Notes: generated from the sequence alone by a model not told the origin. Positions 1 to 8,608 are shown, counted from the first letter of the stretch. The stretch: DNA of 64,000 nt from Blastococcus sp. CPCC 205250 (GCF_019799925.1 NZ_JABGCG010000009.1:1-64000), one strand, 5' to 3'. Program-made: numbers and translations.

Positions 1-1130
1 TCGATCGACCGCGTGGGACGGACGACCAGCTTGCCGCCCTCGTGCACCGCGAACGCCGGGTCGTCGGCGAACCGCTGCGACGGCTCCGGCTGCGGTCGGG
101 CCGCGCGCTGGGGACGTCCACCGCTCAGCGCGGCGAGCCCCGCGGCGACCAGCTCGGGCACCGCTTCGGCAGCGCGCCGCGCGTCGCGGCCGGCATCGGC
201 CCCGGCATGCGCCCGGTGCGCGATGCCCTCGGCGATGACGGCCACCTTCAGGTGGGCGAGCCCCAGGTAGAACGGCCAGTCACCGAGATCGCGACCGGAG
301 GTGCTCGCGTAGCGATCAGCCAGTGCGTCGGCTGAGGGCAGCCGCGGGCTCGTCCAGGCTGCGGGCATGCCGAGGATGACGTCCAGCGCCGGATGCCGGT
401 AGACGCACATCAGGGCGACGTCGGTCAGCGGGTCGCCGAGCGTGGAGAGCTCCCAGTCGACGACGGCGCGGACCGTCCCCGCGTCGTGCCGGTCGAGGAT
501 CGCGTTGTCGATGCGGTAGTCCCCGTGCACCACGGTGGCCGCGGACGCGGCGGGGACCCGGTCGGCGAGCAGCTCGTGCAGGCGCTCGACGTCCGGGAGG
601 GAGCGGGTACGCGTGCGGTCCCACTGGCGGCGCCACAGTGCGACCTGGCGCGAGAGGAAGCCCTCCGGCCGGCCGAAGTCCCCCAGCCCGACCCCTCCGA
701 CGTCGACGGTGTGCAGCGTCACGAGCCCGTCGAGCAGCGCTGCGGTCGTGCGCCGGACGTCGTCGTCGGTGAGGGCAGCCAGGTCGTTCCGGTCGCGGAC
801 CACGACCCCGTCGACGAACTCGACGACGGTGAACGGTCCGCCCAGCACGTCCTCGTCCTCGCACAGGGAGAGCGGGCGGGCGACGGGGACAGCGGTCCGG
901 GACAGGGCGCTGGTCACCCGGAACTCCCGCGCCATGTCGTGCGCCGACGCGGTGCGACCGGCGAGCGGTGGGCGACGCACCACCCAGCGGGACTCCCCGT
1001 CCGTCACGACGTACGTCAGGTTGGACCTGCCGCCCGTGATCTGCTCCGCCCGGAGCGGGGCGGACGGCGCGATCCCCTGCCCGGTCAGGTGGGCGTGCAG
1101 CGCTGTCAGGTCGAGAGTGGTCGTGGTCAC
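1..1130 (-). CDS. APH-fold phosphotransferase (LvaA / ACAD10-11 kinase-domain type), possibly fused to a malic-enzyme domain; 3' end beyond window
   Basis: Aminoglycoside-phosphotransferase-fold kinase, 376 codons visible. HGDYRIDN (about residues 202-209) is the catalytic Brenner motif and DWE (225-227) the metal-binding acidic motif; VVRRPP near 50 is the nucleotide-binding lysine/arginine region. Family members next to acyl-CoA dehydrogenases (LvaA of Pseudomonas levulinate catabolism, the N-terminal domain of mammalian ACAD10/11) phosphorylate the hydroxyl of 4-hydroxyacyl-CoA. The GTG start overlaps the stop of the upstream dehydrogenase gene as GTGA, so the two are translationally coupled. 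The kinase fold should end near residue 338, yet the frame stays open to the window edge, and residues 354-376 (HEGGKL followed by PTRSI) resemble the N-terminus of bacterial malic enzymes. The kinase call is firm; the fusion is inferred and needs sequence left of the window. Confidence 0.85.
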   Translation of the reverse strand, partial: MTTTTLDLTALHAHLTGQGIAPSAPLRAEQITGGRSNLTYVVTDGESRWVVRRPPLAGRTASAHDMAREFRVTSALSRTAVPVARPLSLCEDEDVLGGPFTVVEFVDGVVVRDRNDLAALTDDDVRRTTAALLDGLVTLHTVDVGGVGLGDFGRPEGFLSRQVALWRRQWDRTRTRSLPDVERLHELLADRVPAASAATVVHGDYRIDNAILDRHDAGTVRAVVDWELSTLGDPLTDVALMCVYRHPALDVILGMPAAWTSPRLPSADALADRYASTSGRDLGDWPFYLGLAHLKVAVIAEGIAHRAHAGADAGRDARRAAEAVPELVAAGLAALSGGRPQRAARPQPEPSQRFADDPAFAVHEGGKLVVRPTRSI

Positions 1131-2350
1131 CGGGCGGCCTGCTCCCGGACGGCCCGGACCGCGCGCTTGGCGATCGCGAAGCGGTGCACCTCGGACGGGC
1201 CGTCGTACACGCGGAACGGTCGCACCTCGCGGGCGATCCGGGCGACCGGCAGGTCCGCGGACACCCCGAGGCCCCCGCACAACTGCATCGAGCGGTCCAC
1301 GACCCGCCCGATCGCCTCCGCGCCGAAGGTCTTCGCGATCGACGTCTCCTGGGACGCGGGCGAGCCGGCGTCCAACGCGGCGCAGGCGACGTCCAGGAGG
1401 GCTCGCGTGGCCGCGAGGTCGATCTCGTTGTCGGCGATCATCTGCTGCGCCATGCCGAGGTCGGCGAGCGCGCCGCCGAAGCTCTGGCGGCCGGCGGCGT
1501 AGCCCACGGCCACCTGGTGGGCCCGCACCGCGGCACCGAGCCAGCGCATCACGTGCGTCATCCGGGCCGGCCCGAGTCGGACCTGGGCGTAGCGGAAACC
1601 CTCGTCGACCTCCCCGAGCACCGCGTCCTCGGGCAGCACGAGCCCGTCGAAGGTCACCTCGCAGTGCCCGCCCACCATCGACCGGTCCATCGTCGGGACG
1701 TGCCGGCCGACGTGCAGGCCCGGCGACCCGGCCGGGGCGAGGAACATGGTGCCGCCGCCGCGGTTCCCGGTCTCGCCCCTGGTGCGGGCCATGACGATGA
1801 AGAAGCCGGCGCCGTCGGCGCCCGTGATGAAGGTCTTGCGACCGTCGAGGCGCCACCCGCCCGGCACCCGGGTCGCCGTCGTCGCGAGCGCGGCCAGGTC
1901 GGAGCCGGCCCCCGGCGCGGGTTCTGTCATGGCGAAGGCCGACCGGACGTCGCCGCACACCAGCGGGACGAGGTACTGCTCCCGCTGCTCCGGCGTGGCG
2001 ACATGAGCCAGCAGGTGCATGTTCCCCTCGTCCGGAGCGGCGGCGTTGATCGCGAGCGCGCCGAAGAGCGAGAACCCGGCCTCCTCGAAGACGCGGGCCC
2101 GCTGGACCATGGACAGGCCGAGCCCGCCGGCCTCCCGTGGAGCGTGCGGAGCCAGCAGGCCGCGCTGACGTGCCTCCGCCTGGAGCTGCCGCCGCAGGTC
2201 GTCACCCCCGGCCGCGGTCACGTCCCCGTCGAACTGGTCGTCCACGGGCAGGACGACCTCCCGTACGAGCGCGCGGGTGCGGAGGACGAGGTCTTCGGTG
2301 TCGGGCATGTCGCCCTCCGGTGTCGCCGGGGCCTGGGTCGTCGTGCTCAT
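1127..2350 (-). CDS. Acyl-CoA dehydrogenase, ACAD10/11-LvaC type
   Basis: FAD-dependent acyl-CoA dehydrogenase, 407 aa, full family length. AFAMTEP (138-144) followed by a GSD turn is the FAD/substrate signature; the C-terminal CGGLG and VYDGPSEVHR stretch is the flavin and active-site segment. The residue at the usual catalytic glutamate position is Asp383 (YDGP), as in the ACAD10/11 branch. With the coupled downstream kinase this suggests processing of 4-hydroxyacyl-CoA through a 4-phospho intermediate to 2-enoyl-CoA. The ATG at 2350 was preferred over upstream starts because GGAG lies directly in front and the ferredoxin-reductase gene ends only 10 bp before it. Third gene of the ferredoxin operon. 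Substrate not determinable from sequence. Confidence 0.88.
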   Translation of the reverse strand: MSTTTQAPATPEGDMPDTEDLVLRTRALVREVVLPVDDQFDGDVTAAGGDDLRRQLQAEARQRGLLAPHAPREAGGLGLSMVQRARVFEEAGFSLFGALAINAAAPDEGNMHLLAHVATPEQREQYLVPLVCGDVRSAFAMTEPAPGAGSDLAALATTATRVPGGWRLDGRKTFITGADGAGFFIVMARTRGETGNRGGGTMFLAPAGSPGLHVGRHVPTMDRSMVGGHCEVTFDGLVLPEDAVLGEVDEGFRYAQVRLGPARMTHVMRWLGAAVRAHQVAVGYAAGRQSFGGALADLGMAQQMIADNEIDLAATRALLDVACAALDAGSPASQETSIAKTFGAEAIGRVVDRSMQLCGGLGVSADLPVARIAREVRPFRVYDGPSEVHRFAIAKRAVRAVREQAAR

Positions 2351-2360
2351 CGGGAGCTCC

Positions 2361-3623
2361 TCACGAGGTGACCGCGCTCTGCTGCGCACGGGCGACGGGG
2401 GCCGGCGCCGCGGCGAATGCCTTGAGGTCGAACCCGGGGTCGGCCGCCTGTTCCCTGCTGGGTGAGCGGCCGGCGGCCAGCAGGCGCCTGCCGAGGAGGT
2501 GTCCCGGCGCGTGGTTCACCGATTCCACGCACGTCAGGACCCCGCCGCTGTACCGGAAGACCGAGAAGCGTCCCGTCGCGGGATCGCCGCGCACGACCTC
2601 CTCGTCCTGGGCCCCGGGGACCCCCACCATCTGCAGCTTCAGGTCCGACTGGGTGCTCCAGAACCACGCCACCTCGCGGTACGGCGCCCCGGAGTCGTCC
2701 CCGGACAGGCGGGCCGCGACGTGGCGGGCCTGGTCGGCGGCGTTCTGCACCGACTCGAGCCGGGTCGGCTGCCCACCCAGCGGGAAACGGGCGCAGTCCC
2801 CGATCGCCGAGACCGCGGGGTCGCTGGTCCGCAGGGTCGGGTCGACCAGGACGCCGTCGGCGCAGTCGAGTCCTGCGTCCACCGCCAGACCGTCCGAGGG
2901 CACCGATCCCACACCGACGACCACCAGATCGGCGGGGAGGACCTCACCCGTCGAGAGCACGACGTGCGTCACCCGTCCGTCCGCACCGCGGAGCTCGACG
3001 ACGCCGGTCCCCAGGCGGAGATCGACGCCCCGGTCGGCGTGGCGGGCCGCCACGTGGTCGCTGAGCACCGGTCCGGCGACACGCGCCAGGACGCGGTCGG
3101 CGAGTTCGACGACGACAGGTCGCAACCCCATCGTGGTCGCAGCCGCCGCCACCTCGAGCCCGATGAAACCGGCTCCCACGACGACGACCGAGCCGGCGCG
3201 GGACAGCCGGTGCCGCAGTTCCAGACTGTCCGACGGCGTCGCCAGGTTCAGCACGCCGTCGAGGTCGGCCCCGGGCACCGGGAGACGCCGAGGCCGGCTA
3301 CCGGTTGCCAGCACGAGGTGGTCGTACCCGAGTGGGGCCTGGTCGGCGAGGACGACCGTCCGGCCCTGCCGGTCGATGCGTTCGACCCAGGTGGACAGCC
3401 GCAGGTCCACTGCGTGCGTGCGGTACCAGTCCGCGCTCCGCAGGCGGAGGTCGTCGACCGTCGCCTTCCCGAGCAACATCTCCTTCGACAGCGGCGGCCG
3501 CTCGTACGGCAGGTGCTCCTCGCCCCCGATGACGGTGATCTCGGCGCTGCTGCCGGTGGTACGGAGCGCCTCGGCGACGCCGATGCCGGCCTGCCCTGCG
3601 CCGACGACGACGATCCGGGTCAC
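2361..3623 (-). CDS. FAD-dependent ferredoxin reductase (putidaredoxin/rubredoxin reductase type)
   Basis: A 420-aa NAD(P)H-dependent flavoprotein that would pass electrons to the ferredoxin encoded just upstream. GAGQAGIG near residues 7-14 is the FAD Rossmann motif, VVVGAGFIGLE near 150 the NAD(P) motif, and AIGDCARF near 280 the second FAD contact; the C-terminus has the reductase dimerisation domain. GTG at 3623 overlaps the ferredoxin stop (GTGA at 3620-3623), so the pair is coupled. It most likely completes a class I three-component P450 chain with the P450 at 8609-9781, the only other part of such a chain in this locus. Cytoplasmic. Confidence 0.9.
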   Translation of the reverse strand: MTRIVVVGAGQAGIGVAEALRTTGSSAEITVIGGEEHLPYERPPLSKEMLLGKATVDDLRLRSADWYRTHAVDLRLSTWVERIDRQGRTVVLADQAPLGYDHLVLATGSRPRRLPVPGADLDGVLNLATPSDSLELRHRLSRAGSVVVVGAGFIGLEVAAAATTMGLRPVVVELADRVLARVAGPVLSDHVAARHADRGVDLRLGTGVVELRGADGRVTHVVLSTGEVLPADLVVVGVGSVPSDGLAVDAGLDCADGVLVDPTLRTSDPAVSAIGDCARFPLGGQPTRLESVQNAADQARHVAARLSGDDSGAPYREVAWFWSTQSDLKLQMVGVPGAQDEEVVRGDPATGRFSVFRYSGGVLTCVESVNHAPGHLLGRRLLAAGRSPSREQAADPGFDLKAFAAAPAPVARAQQSAVTS

Positions 3624-3943
3624 GCCTGCCCCTCCGGGACGTGGACGGTCATGCCCTCCAGCCCGTCGTCGACCGTCAGCTGACAGGACAACCGACTGGT
3701 CTCCCGGCGCTCGGCAGCCGCCACCTCGAGCATCTCGTCCTCGTCCTCGTCCGGCGGCGGGACCCGATGCGCGTCGGCGGGGTCGACGTACACGTGGCAG
3801 GTGGCGCACATCAGGGAACCGCCGCACTCCGCGACGATCCCGGGTACGTCGTTGAGCACGGCGTTCTTCATGACGCTGGTCCCGACCGGGGCCTGCACCT
3901 CGCGCCGAGACCCATCGGGCTGCACGAAAGCGATCATGGGCAT
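3620..3943 (-). CDS. [2Fe-2S] ferredoxin, adrenodoxin/putidaredoxin type
   Basis: A 107-aa plant/vertebrate-type ferredoxin. Cluster ligands are visible as CGGSLMCATC (C-x5-C-x2-C) plus a distal cysteine in LSCQL. The acidic run after PPPDEDEDE is typical of P450-feeding ferredoxins that dock on a basic reductase surface. ATG at 3943 was chosen because AGGAG sits 8 nt upstream and the preceding residues of the open frame look like non-coding sequence. First gene of the leftward operon ferredoxin, reductase, acyl-CoA dehydrogenase, kinase; divergent from the LysR gene at 4104. Confidence 0.92.
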   Translation of the reverse strand: MPMIAFVQPDGSRREVQAPVGTSVMKNAVLNDVPGIVAECGGSLMCATCHVYVDPADAHRVPPPDEDEDEMLEVAAAERRETSRLSCQLTVDDGLEGMTVHVPEGQA

Positions 3944-4041
3944 GGTGGTCTCCTGGAGCGGACGCAGCGGAGCTCGCCGAGCGAGCGATTCGTGGAAGTG
4001 GCGGGGCCGTTGTCGTGGGCACCGCGAGCACCTAGTACGAA

Positions 4042-4057
4042 GGTGACACCGGTCACC
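4042..4057. promoter_or_regulatory. Inverted repeat in the ferredoxin/lysR divergent region
   Basis: GGTGAC at 4042-4047 and GTCACC at 4052-4057 form perfect 6-bp arms around a 4-bp spacer in the 160-bp divergent region. On the leftward strand a possible -10 (TACTAG, 4033-4038) follows it, so the repeat could cover the -35 of the ferredoxin operon. Probably an operator for the adjacent LysR protein; untested. Confidence 0.35.
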
Positions 4058-4103
4058 GCCCCTGGCCAGCGACACTGTCCGAACCCAGAGTTAGGCGCTG
4101 CTT

Positions 4104-5111
4104 ATGGTCCCGAACTTCTCCCTGCGACAGCTCGCCTACCTGGTGGCCGTCGCCGACGCGGGTTCGATGACCGCTGCCGCCGAGACCGAGCACGTGTCCC
4201 AGGCGGCCATCTCGGTCGGCATCAACGACCTGGAGCGTCGGCTGGGCGTGCAACTGCTCGCCCGCCGACCGGGCCACGGTGTCTCGCTGACCGAAGCCGG
4301 GATCGGCGTGGTGGCCGACGCCCGCCGGACGCTCTCGGCCGCCAGCGACGTGCTGAGCCGCGCCCGGGTCCCCGGGACCGGACTCCGCGGCTCGTTGTCG
4401 CTGGGCTGCTACACCACCATGGCGCCCCTCCACCTCCCGTCGCTGTACGGCGCGATCGCGCAGGAGCACCCCGCCCTGGAACTCACCGTGGTCGAGGGAT
4501 CGCAGGAGGACGTGCGGCGTGCCCTGATGAACGGCATGTGCGAGATCGCCCTGACGTACGACATGGGCCTGGGTCCCGGCCTCGCCACCGAGACGCTCCA
4601 GACCCTCCGGCCCTACGTCCTCCTGGCCGCGGACCACCCGCTCGCCAGTCGGTCCGGCGTGACGTTGCAGGAGGTCGCCGACGAACCGCTCGTCCAGTAC
4701 ACGCTGGGCCCGAGTCCCAGCAATGCCGAGCACCTGCTGCGCGAGGTCGGCGTCTCCCCGCGCGTCGTGTTCAGCTCCTCCAACATCGAGGTGGTGCGGT
4801 CCCTGGTCGCCCGAGGCCTGGGCTACACGACGATGGTGCAGCGCTGGCCCACGGACGTCAGCCTCGAGGGCCTCCCTGTCACCTGCGTGCCGTTGAGCAG
4901 CACCGTGCCCGACTACCGCGTCGTCGCGGCCTGGCCGCAGCAGGACCGGCTGAGTCGTCGCGCGGCAGAGGTGGTGTCGATCCTGCGGTCGACGGTGCGG
5001 AGTTCGACGCGCGCCGCCGGAGCGTCCGCCGACCGACCGGAGGACGAGCCGCCGGCGGGAGAGCCGGGTCGGTCCGGCTCCCCACCGCTCCGTGAGCGTG
5101 GACCTACCTGA
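4104..5111 (+). CDS. LysR-family transcriptional regulator (copy 1)
   Basis: A 335-aa LysR regulator: N-terminal winged helix-turn-helix (about residues 5-65, SMTAAAE then SQAAISVGINDLERRLG) and a periplasmic-binding-protein-like effector domain to about 300; the last 35 residues are a proline/arginine-rich tail. It is clearly paralogous to the regulator at 7531-8445: both have LGCYT-(T/S)-(M/L)-AP and NIEVVR-x-LVARG-x-GY followed by VQRWP-x-DVS. Transcribed away from the ferredoxin operon, the usual LysR arrangement, so it most likely controls that operon with a CoA-ester or hydroxy-acid effector (inference). Its ATG lies inside a CTGCTTATG element also found upstream of the P450. Confidence 0.92.
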   Translation: MVPNFSLRQLAYLVAVADAGSMTAAAETEHVSQAAISVGINDLERRLGVQLLARRPGHGVSLTEAGIGVVADARRTLSAASDVLSRARVPGTGLRGSLSLGCYTTMAPLHLPSLYGAIAQEHPALELTVVEGSQEDVRRALMNGMCEIALTYDMGLGPGLATETLQTLRPYVLLAADHPLASRSGVTLQEVADEPLVQYTLGPSPSNAEHLLREVGVSPRVVFSSSNIEVVRSLVARGLGYTTMVQRWPTDVSLEGLPVTCVPLSSTVPDYRVVAAWPQQDRLSRRAAEVVSILRSTVRSSTRAAGASADRPEDEPPAGEPGRSGSPPLRERGPT

Positions 5112-5113
5112 GA

Positions 5114-5848
5114 TCAGGCCTCGCGCCCGGACGTCCCAGCGCGGGAGAGGACGACGCGGCCGATCACCGTCTTCGCGCTCAGGTCCAGCAGCATGCGGAC
5201 GACCTCCACGACGTCGGCCACGGGGATCATGGACTCCGGCGGGATGCGGTCGGAGGCCCATGCGGACATCTCGGTGTCCACGTAGGCAGGTGCGAGCGCG
5301 GTTGCCGTGACACCGTTGGCCGACTCCTCGAGATTCAGGGTCTCGACGAGGGACAGCAGCGCCGCCTTCGACGCACCGTAGACGGCCAGCCCCGGCTCGG
5401 CGTACGCGCCGGTGATCGAGGAGAGGCCGACGACCCTGGCTCCCCGGGCGGGTGCCTCGGCGGCGCCCTGCCGCAGCAGCGGCAGAGCATGTTGCACCAG
5501 CACGAGGGCGGCGGTGAAGTTCACGGCGATCGTCTTGTCGAGCCGGCGCAGGTCGGAGGTCCCGATGCCGCCGGCGGTCCCGACGCCCGCGTTGAGGACG
5601 AGGGCGTCCATCGAGCCGAAGGCGCGCCCGTGGGCCTCGACGAGAGGGGGCAGTGCCTCCCGCGCCGCCATGTCCGCGGCCACGGCCACGACCGGCCCTG
5701 CGCCGGCACGCTGCAGGTCGGGGACGAGTGCGTCCAGGTCGGCCTGGGTGCGTGACGTGACCGTCAGGCCGTAGCCGCGCTCCGCGAGCGCGAAGGCGAT
5801 CCCCCGACCGATCCCCCGGGATGCGCCGGTGACGAGTGCCGTCCTCAC
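5114..5848 (-). CDS. Short-chain dehydrogenase/reductase
   Basis: Classical SDR, 244 aa. TGASRGIG (8-15) binds the dinucleotide, LNAG near 87 is the structural motif, and Ser (GLSSITG), Tyr-x3-Lys (YGASK) near 155-160 form the catalytic triad. Probably oxidises a hydroxyacyl or alcohol intermediate. Its ATG overlaps the ligase stop as ATGA (5845-5848), so the two are coupled. Converges with the LysR gene, with 2 bp between stop codons. Substrate unknown; the LvaD-like neighbourhood (ligase, kinase, ACAD, SDR) suggests a hydroxyacyl-CoA or keto-acyl substrate. Confidence 0.9.
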   Translation of the reverse strand: MRTALVTGASRGIGRGIAFALAERGYGLTVTSRTQADLDALVPDLQRAGAGPVVAVAADMAAREALPPLVEAHGRAFGSMDALVLNAGVGTAGGIGTSDLRRLDKTIAVNFTAALVLVQHALPLLRQGAAEAPARGARVVGLSSITGAYAEPGLAVYGASKAALLSLVETLNLEESANGVTATALAPAYVDTEMSAWASDRIPPESMIPVADVVEVVRMLLDLSAKTVIGRVVLSRAGTSGREA

Positions 5849-7410
5849 CGCGGGGCACCGCCCGCCGCGACGCGCTCCCGGTTCCGGAGGACCGCCTTCT
5901 CGATCTTCCCGGTGGATGTCTTGGGGAGCTCCACGAAGTGCACCCGCCTGGGCAGCTTGTACCCGGCGAGGCTGTCCCGGAGGAAGGCGAGGAGGTCGTC
6001 GGGCAGCAACGCCGCATCAGGCCGCAGCGTCACGTAGGCCACGGGGATCTCCCCCCACCGCTCGTCCGGGGCGGCGACCACGGCGGACTCCACGACGTCG
6101 GGGTGCGCGTCGATGGCGCGCTCCACCTCGACCGAGGCGATGTTCTCCCCGCCCGAGATGATGACGTCCTTGGCCCGGTCGCGGATCTCCAGGTAGCCGT
6201 CCGGGTGGAGCACGCCGAGGTCACCGGTACGGAACCACCCGCCGACCGTCGCCGCGGCCGTCGCCTCGGCATCGCGGTAGTAGCCGAGCATGACGTCGTT
6301 CCCGCGAGCGACGACCTCCCCTACCGTGGTGCCGTCGCGGGGCACGTCCTGGCCGATGTCGTCCACGACCCGCAGCGGAGTGGCGACGACGTTGCCCACT
6401 CCCTGTCGCGCGCGCAGCCGTGCCTTCTCCGCACCCGGCAACCCGTCCCACGCGGACTGCCACTGGTTCACCGCGATGGGGCCGAAGGTCTCGGTGAGGC
6501 CGTAGAGGTGGGTCACCTCGATGCCGAGACGGTCGAGGTCGTCCAGCAGGCTCGGCGAGGGTGGCGCACCACCGGTCTGCACGGCCACGGGTCCGCGCAG
6601 CGACGGGCCCTGGGCCTCGGCAGCAGAGGTGATCATCGTCAGCACCGTGGGCGCCGCGCTGAAGTGCGTCACCGCACCAGTGCGCATCAGCCGCCAGATC
6701 TGTGAGACGTCGACCCGGGGCATGCAGACGTGGGTCGCCCCGAGAGCCGTGACCCCCCAGGTCAGACACCAGCCGTTGCAGTGGAACATCGGCAGCGTCC
6801 ACAGGTAGCGGGAGTCGGCGTGCATGCCGGTGTGCACGGTCAGGGCCAGGCTCTGCAGGTAGGCGCCGCGGTGGTGGACCATCACGCCCTTGGGGGGCCC
6901 GGTCGTGCCGCTGGTGTAGTTGATGCCGAGGACGCCGCGCTCGTCGGTGCACGGCACCGGTCGAGGATCCGCTGCAGCCAGGAGTTCCTCGTACTCCGAG
7001 CCGGGCCCCGCGACGATGACGCGGACACCCAGCCGACTCCCGGCCTCCCTGGCCCGCTCCGCCAGGTCGGCCGTGGCGATGAGCACGCGGGCACCGGAGT
7101 GCTCCAGGACGTAGGCCAGCTCGGGGACCGACATCCGGACGTTGAGCGGGACCAGGACAGCACCCCGCAGCGGCACCCCGTTGTGCGCCTCCAGCATCAC
7201 GTGGCTGTTCGTGCACAGGACGGCCACCCGGTCCCCCGGCTCCGTGCCGGCAGCGGCGAGGAGCCCCGTCAGGGCCAGCGACCGCGAGGCGAACTCGCGA
7301 TAGCTGAGGACCCGGTCCCCGTCCACGATCGCCGTCCGGTCGCCGTGGACCTGCGCCGCCCTGAGCAGGAAGTCCGTGGGCGTGAGTTCCGAGAAAGTGA
7401 AGTCCGCCAT
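5845..7410 (-). CDS. AMP-forming fatty-acid/aryl acyl-CoA ligase
   Basis: ANL-superfamily ligase, 521 aa. NYTSGTTGPPKGVMVHH is the phosphate-binding P-loop, YGLTETFGP the A5 motif, and GYYRDAEAT / FRTGDLG / ISGGENIASVEVE the hinge region; the C-terminal PKTSTGKIEK carries the adenylation lysine. It would activate a carboxylate to its CoA thioester before the dehydrogenase/kinase steps. The start at 7410 (MADFTFSE) was chosen because family homology begins there; the upstream G-rich stretch is only a weak ribosome site and the open frame extends to 7527. Follows the LysR gene by 120 bp on the same strand and is coupled to the downstream SDR. Confidence 0.88.
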   Translation of the reverse strand: MADFTFSELTPTDFLLRAAQVHGDRTAIVDGDRVLSYREFASRSLALTGLLAAAGTEPGDRVAVLCTNSHVMLEAHNGVPLRGAVLVPLNVRMSVPELAYVLEHSGARVLIATADLAERAREAGSRLGVRVIVAGPGSEYEELLAAADPRPVPCTDERGVLGINYTSGTTGPPKGVMVHHRGAYLQSLALTVHTGMHADSRYLWTLPMFHCNGWCLTWGVTALGATHVCMPRVDVSQIWRLMRTGAVTHFSAAPTVLTMITSAAEAQGPSLRGPVAVQTGGAPPSPSLLDDLDRLGIEVTHLYGLTETFGPIAVNQWQSAWDGLPGAEKARLRARQGVGNVVATPLRVVDDIGQDVPRDGTTVGEVVARGNDVMLGYYRDAEATAAATVGGWFRTGDLGVLHPDGYLEIRDRAKDVIISGGENIASVEVERAIDAHPDVVESAVVAAPDERWGEIPVAYVTLRPDAALLPDDLLAFLRDSLAGYKLPRRVHFVELPKTSTGKIEKAVLRNRERVAAGGAPR

Positions 7411-7530
7411 CTGCGCCCACCCCCGGAGCGTGGTGCCGCCGTCCACCGTGGACGTGCCGACGGCCGGGAAGCTGCCACGGACCCCGGCGCACGACCAGCG
7501 AGGCTGTCGGAAGGCAGGCTTCGCCAACCC

Positions 7531-8445
7531 TTATGGCTCCGGCGACGGGCTCTTCAGCTCGGTGCGACAGAAGTCGACCAACGTGCGCGCCCGACGGGTG
7601 AGCCGCACGCCGTCGAGCCAGGCGAGGACGACCTCCCGCTCGGCGGTGGGATCCGCGATCGTCCGCGACGCGATGGGACGCCCCTCGAAGCTGACGTCGG
7701 CAGGCCATCGCTGGACGAGGACCGAGTAGCCGACTCCCCGCGCGACCAGACCGCGCACCACCTCGATGTTCGGGCTCATGTGCCGGACACGGGCCGTCAG
7801 TCCGGCCCCTTCCAGCATGCGGACGGCGTTTCGCGCGCTCGGCACGTCGAACATGATCAGCGGCTCGTGCGCGATGTCGGCCAGGCGGACCTCGGGTTGC
7901 GCAGCCAACGGGTGGTCGGCAGCGAGGATGAGGTAGGGCCGACTGGTGCGCACCGGCACCATGTGCAGGGAGTCGTCCCCGTCGTCGGCGTAGAGCAGTG
8001 CGACCTCGCACCTCCCGTCCCGCAGCGCGGTGATCAGTTCCTCGGCGGCGCCCTCCAGGACGTGCACGTCCAGCCCTGGATGGCGCTGGGCGAACTCGTC
8101 GAGGACGGGCGGGATGAAGAACGGGGCCAGCGACGTGTAGCAGCCCAGCGCGAGGGTCCCGCTGATCTCGTGGTCCATCGCGGCCGCCGAGGCCTGCAGG
8201 TCCTCCGCCTCCTCGATGAGGCGCCGGGCCGAGGCCACCACCCGCACACCGGCCGCGGTGAGCTTCACGCCCTTGGCCCGCTGACGGATGAGCAGCTGCA
8301 CCCCGAGGCGACGCTCCAGATCGGTGAGTGCCAGCGAGACACCGGCCTGGGAGATCCCGCAGGCCACCGCAGCTGCCGTGATGGAGCCGGCGTCGGCGAC
8401 GGCGACCAGGCACTCCAGCTGCTTGAACGACAGCCGCACCCCCAT
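7531..8445 (-). CDS. LysR-family transcriptional regulator (copy 2)
   Basis: A 304-aa LysR protein with N-terminal HTH (SITAAAV then SQAGVSLALTDLERRLG) and effector domain containing LGCYTSLAP and NIEVVRGLVARGVGY. Paralogue of the regulator at 4104-5111, without that protein's C-terminal tail. Divergent from the P450 operon and upstream of the ligase/SDR pair, so it can reach both. ATG at 8445 has GGAGG about 6 nt upstream. The presence of two sister regulators within 4.5 kb suggests duplication with each controlling one arm of the locus. Confidence 0.92.
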   Translation of the reverse strand: MGVRLSFKQLECLVAVADAGSITAAAVACGISQAGVSLALTDLERRLGVQLLIRQRAKGVKLTAAGVRVVASARRLIEEAEDLQASAAAMDHEISGTLALGCYTSLAPFFIPPVLDEFAQRHPGLDVHVLEGAAEELITALRDGRCEVALLYADDGDDSLHMVPVRTSRPYLILAADHPLAAQPEVRLADIAHEPLIMFDVPSARNAVRMLEGAGLTARVRHMSPNIEVVRGLVARGVGYSVLVQRWPADVSFEGRPIASRTIADPTAEREVVLAWLDGVRLTRRARTLVDFCRTELKSPSPEP

Positions 8446-8490
8446 CGATCCGCCTCCTGGTGACCGTCGGGCGCTTCGGGTGCGACCGAT

Positions 8491-8545
8491 CCTCAGTTCT
8501 GCTTATGCCCTTCATCGCAATCATGCCATTTACACGAGGTTGTGG
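8491..8545. promoter_or_regulatory. AT-rich divergent promoter region of lysR copy 2 and the P450 operon
   Basis: The 163-bp divergent gap contains the most AT-rich patch of the locus. CTGCTTATG at 8499-8507 is identical to 4098-4106 in front of the first LysR gene, and AGTT plus CCGA-x-CC precede it at both places. A second ATGCC-type repeat lies at 8521-8528. These are candidate LysR binding determinants; no confident -35/-10 pair could be assigned. Confidence 0.4.
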
Positions 8546-8608
8546 TCGCTGTCACTGTCGAGAGGCGTCCCGAGGACGGAGACGCATGCCACACCCGGAG
8601 GTTCGCTG

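Noticed and set aside
2137..3855. A 572-codon rightward frame over the ACAD, reductase and ferredoxin genes
   Set aside because: Composition is dominated by Arg, Ser, Pro and Thr; no motif; overlaps three well-supported genes.
7530..7536. Third copy of the CTTATG element as an operator before the ligase
   Set aside because: It overlaps the TAA stop codon of the LysR gene and shares only seven bases, so coincidence cannot be excluded.
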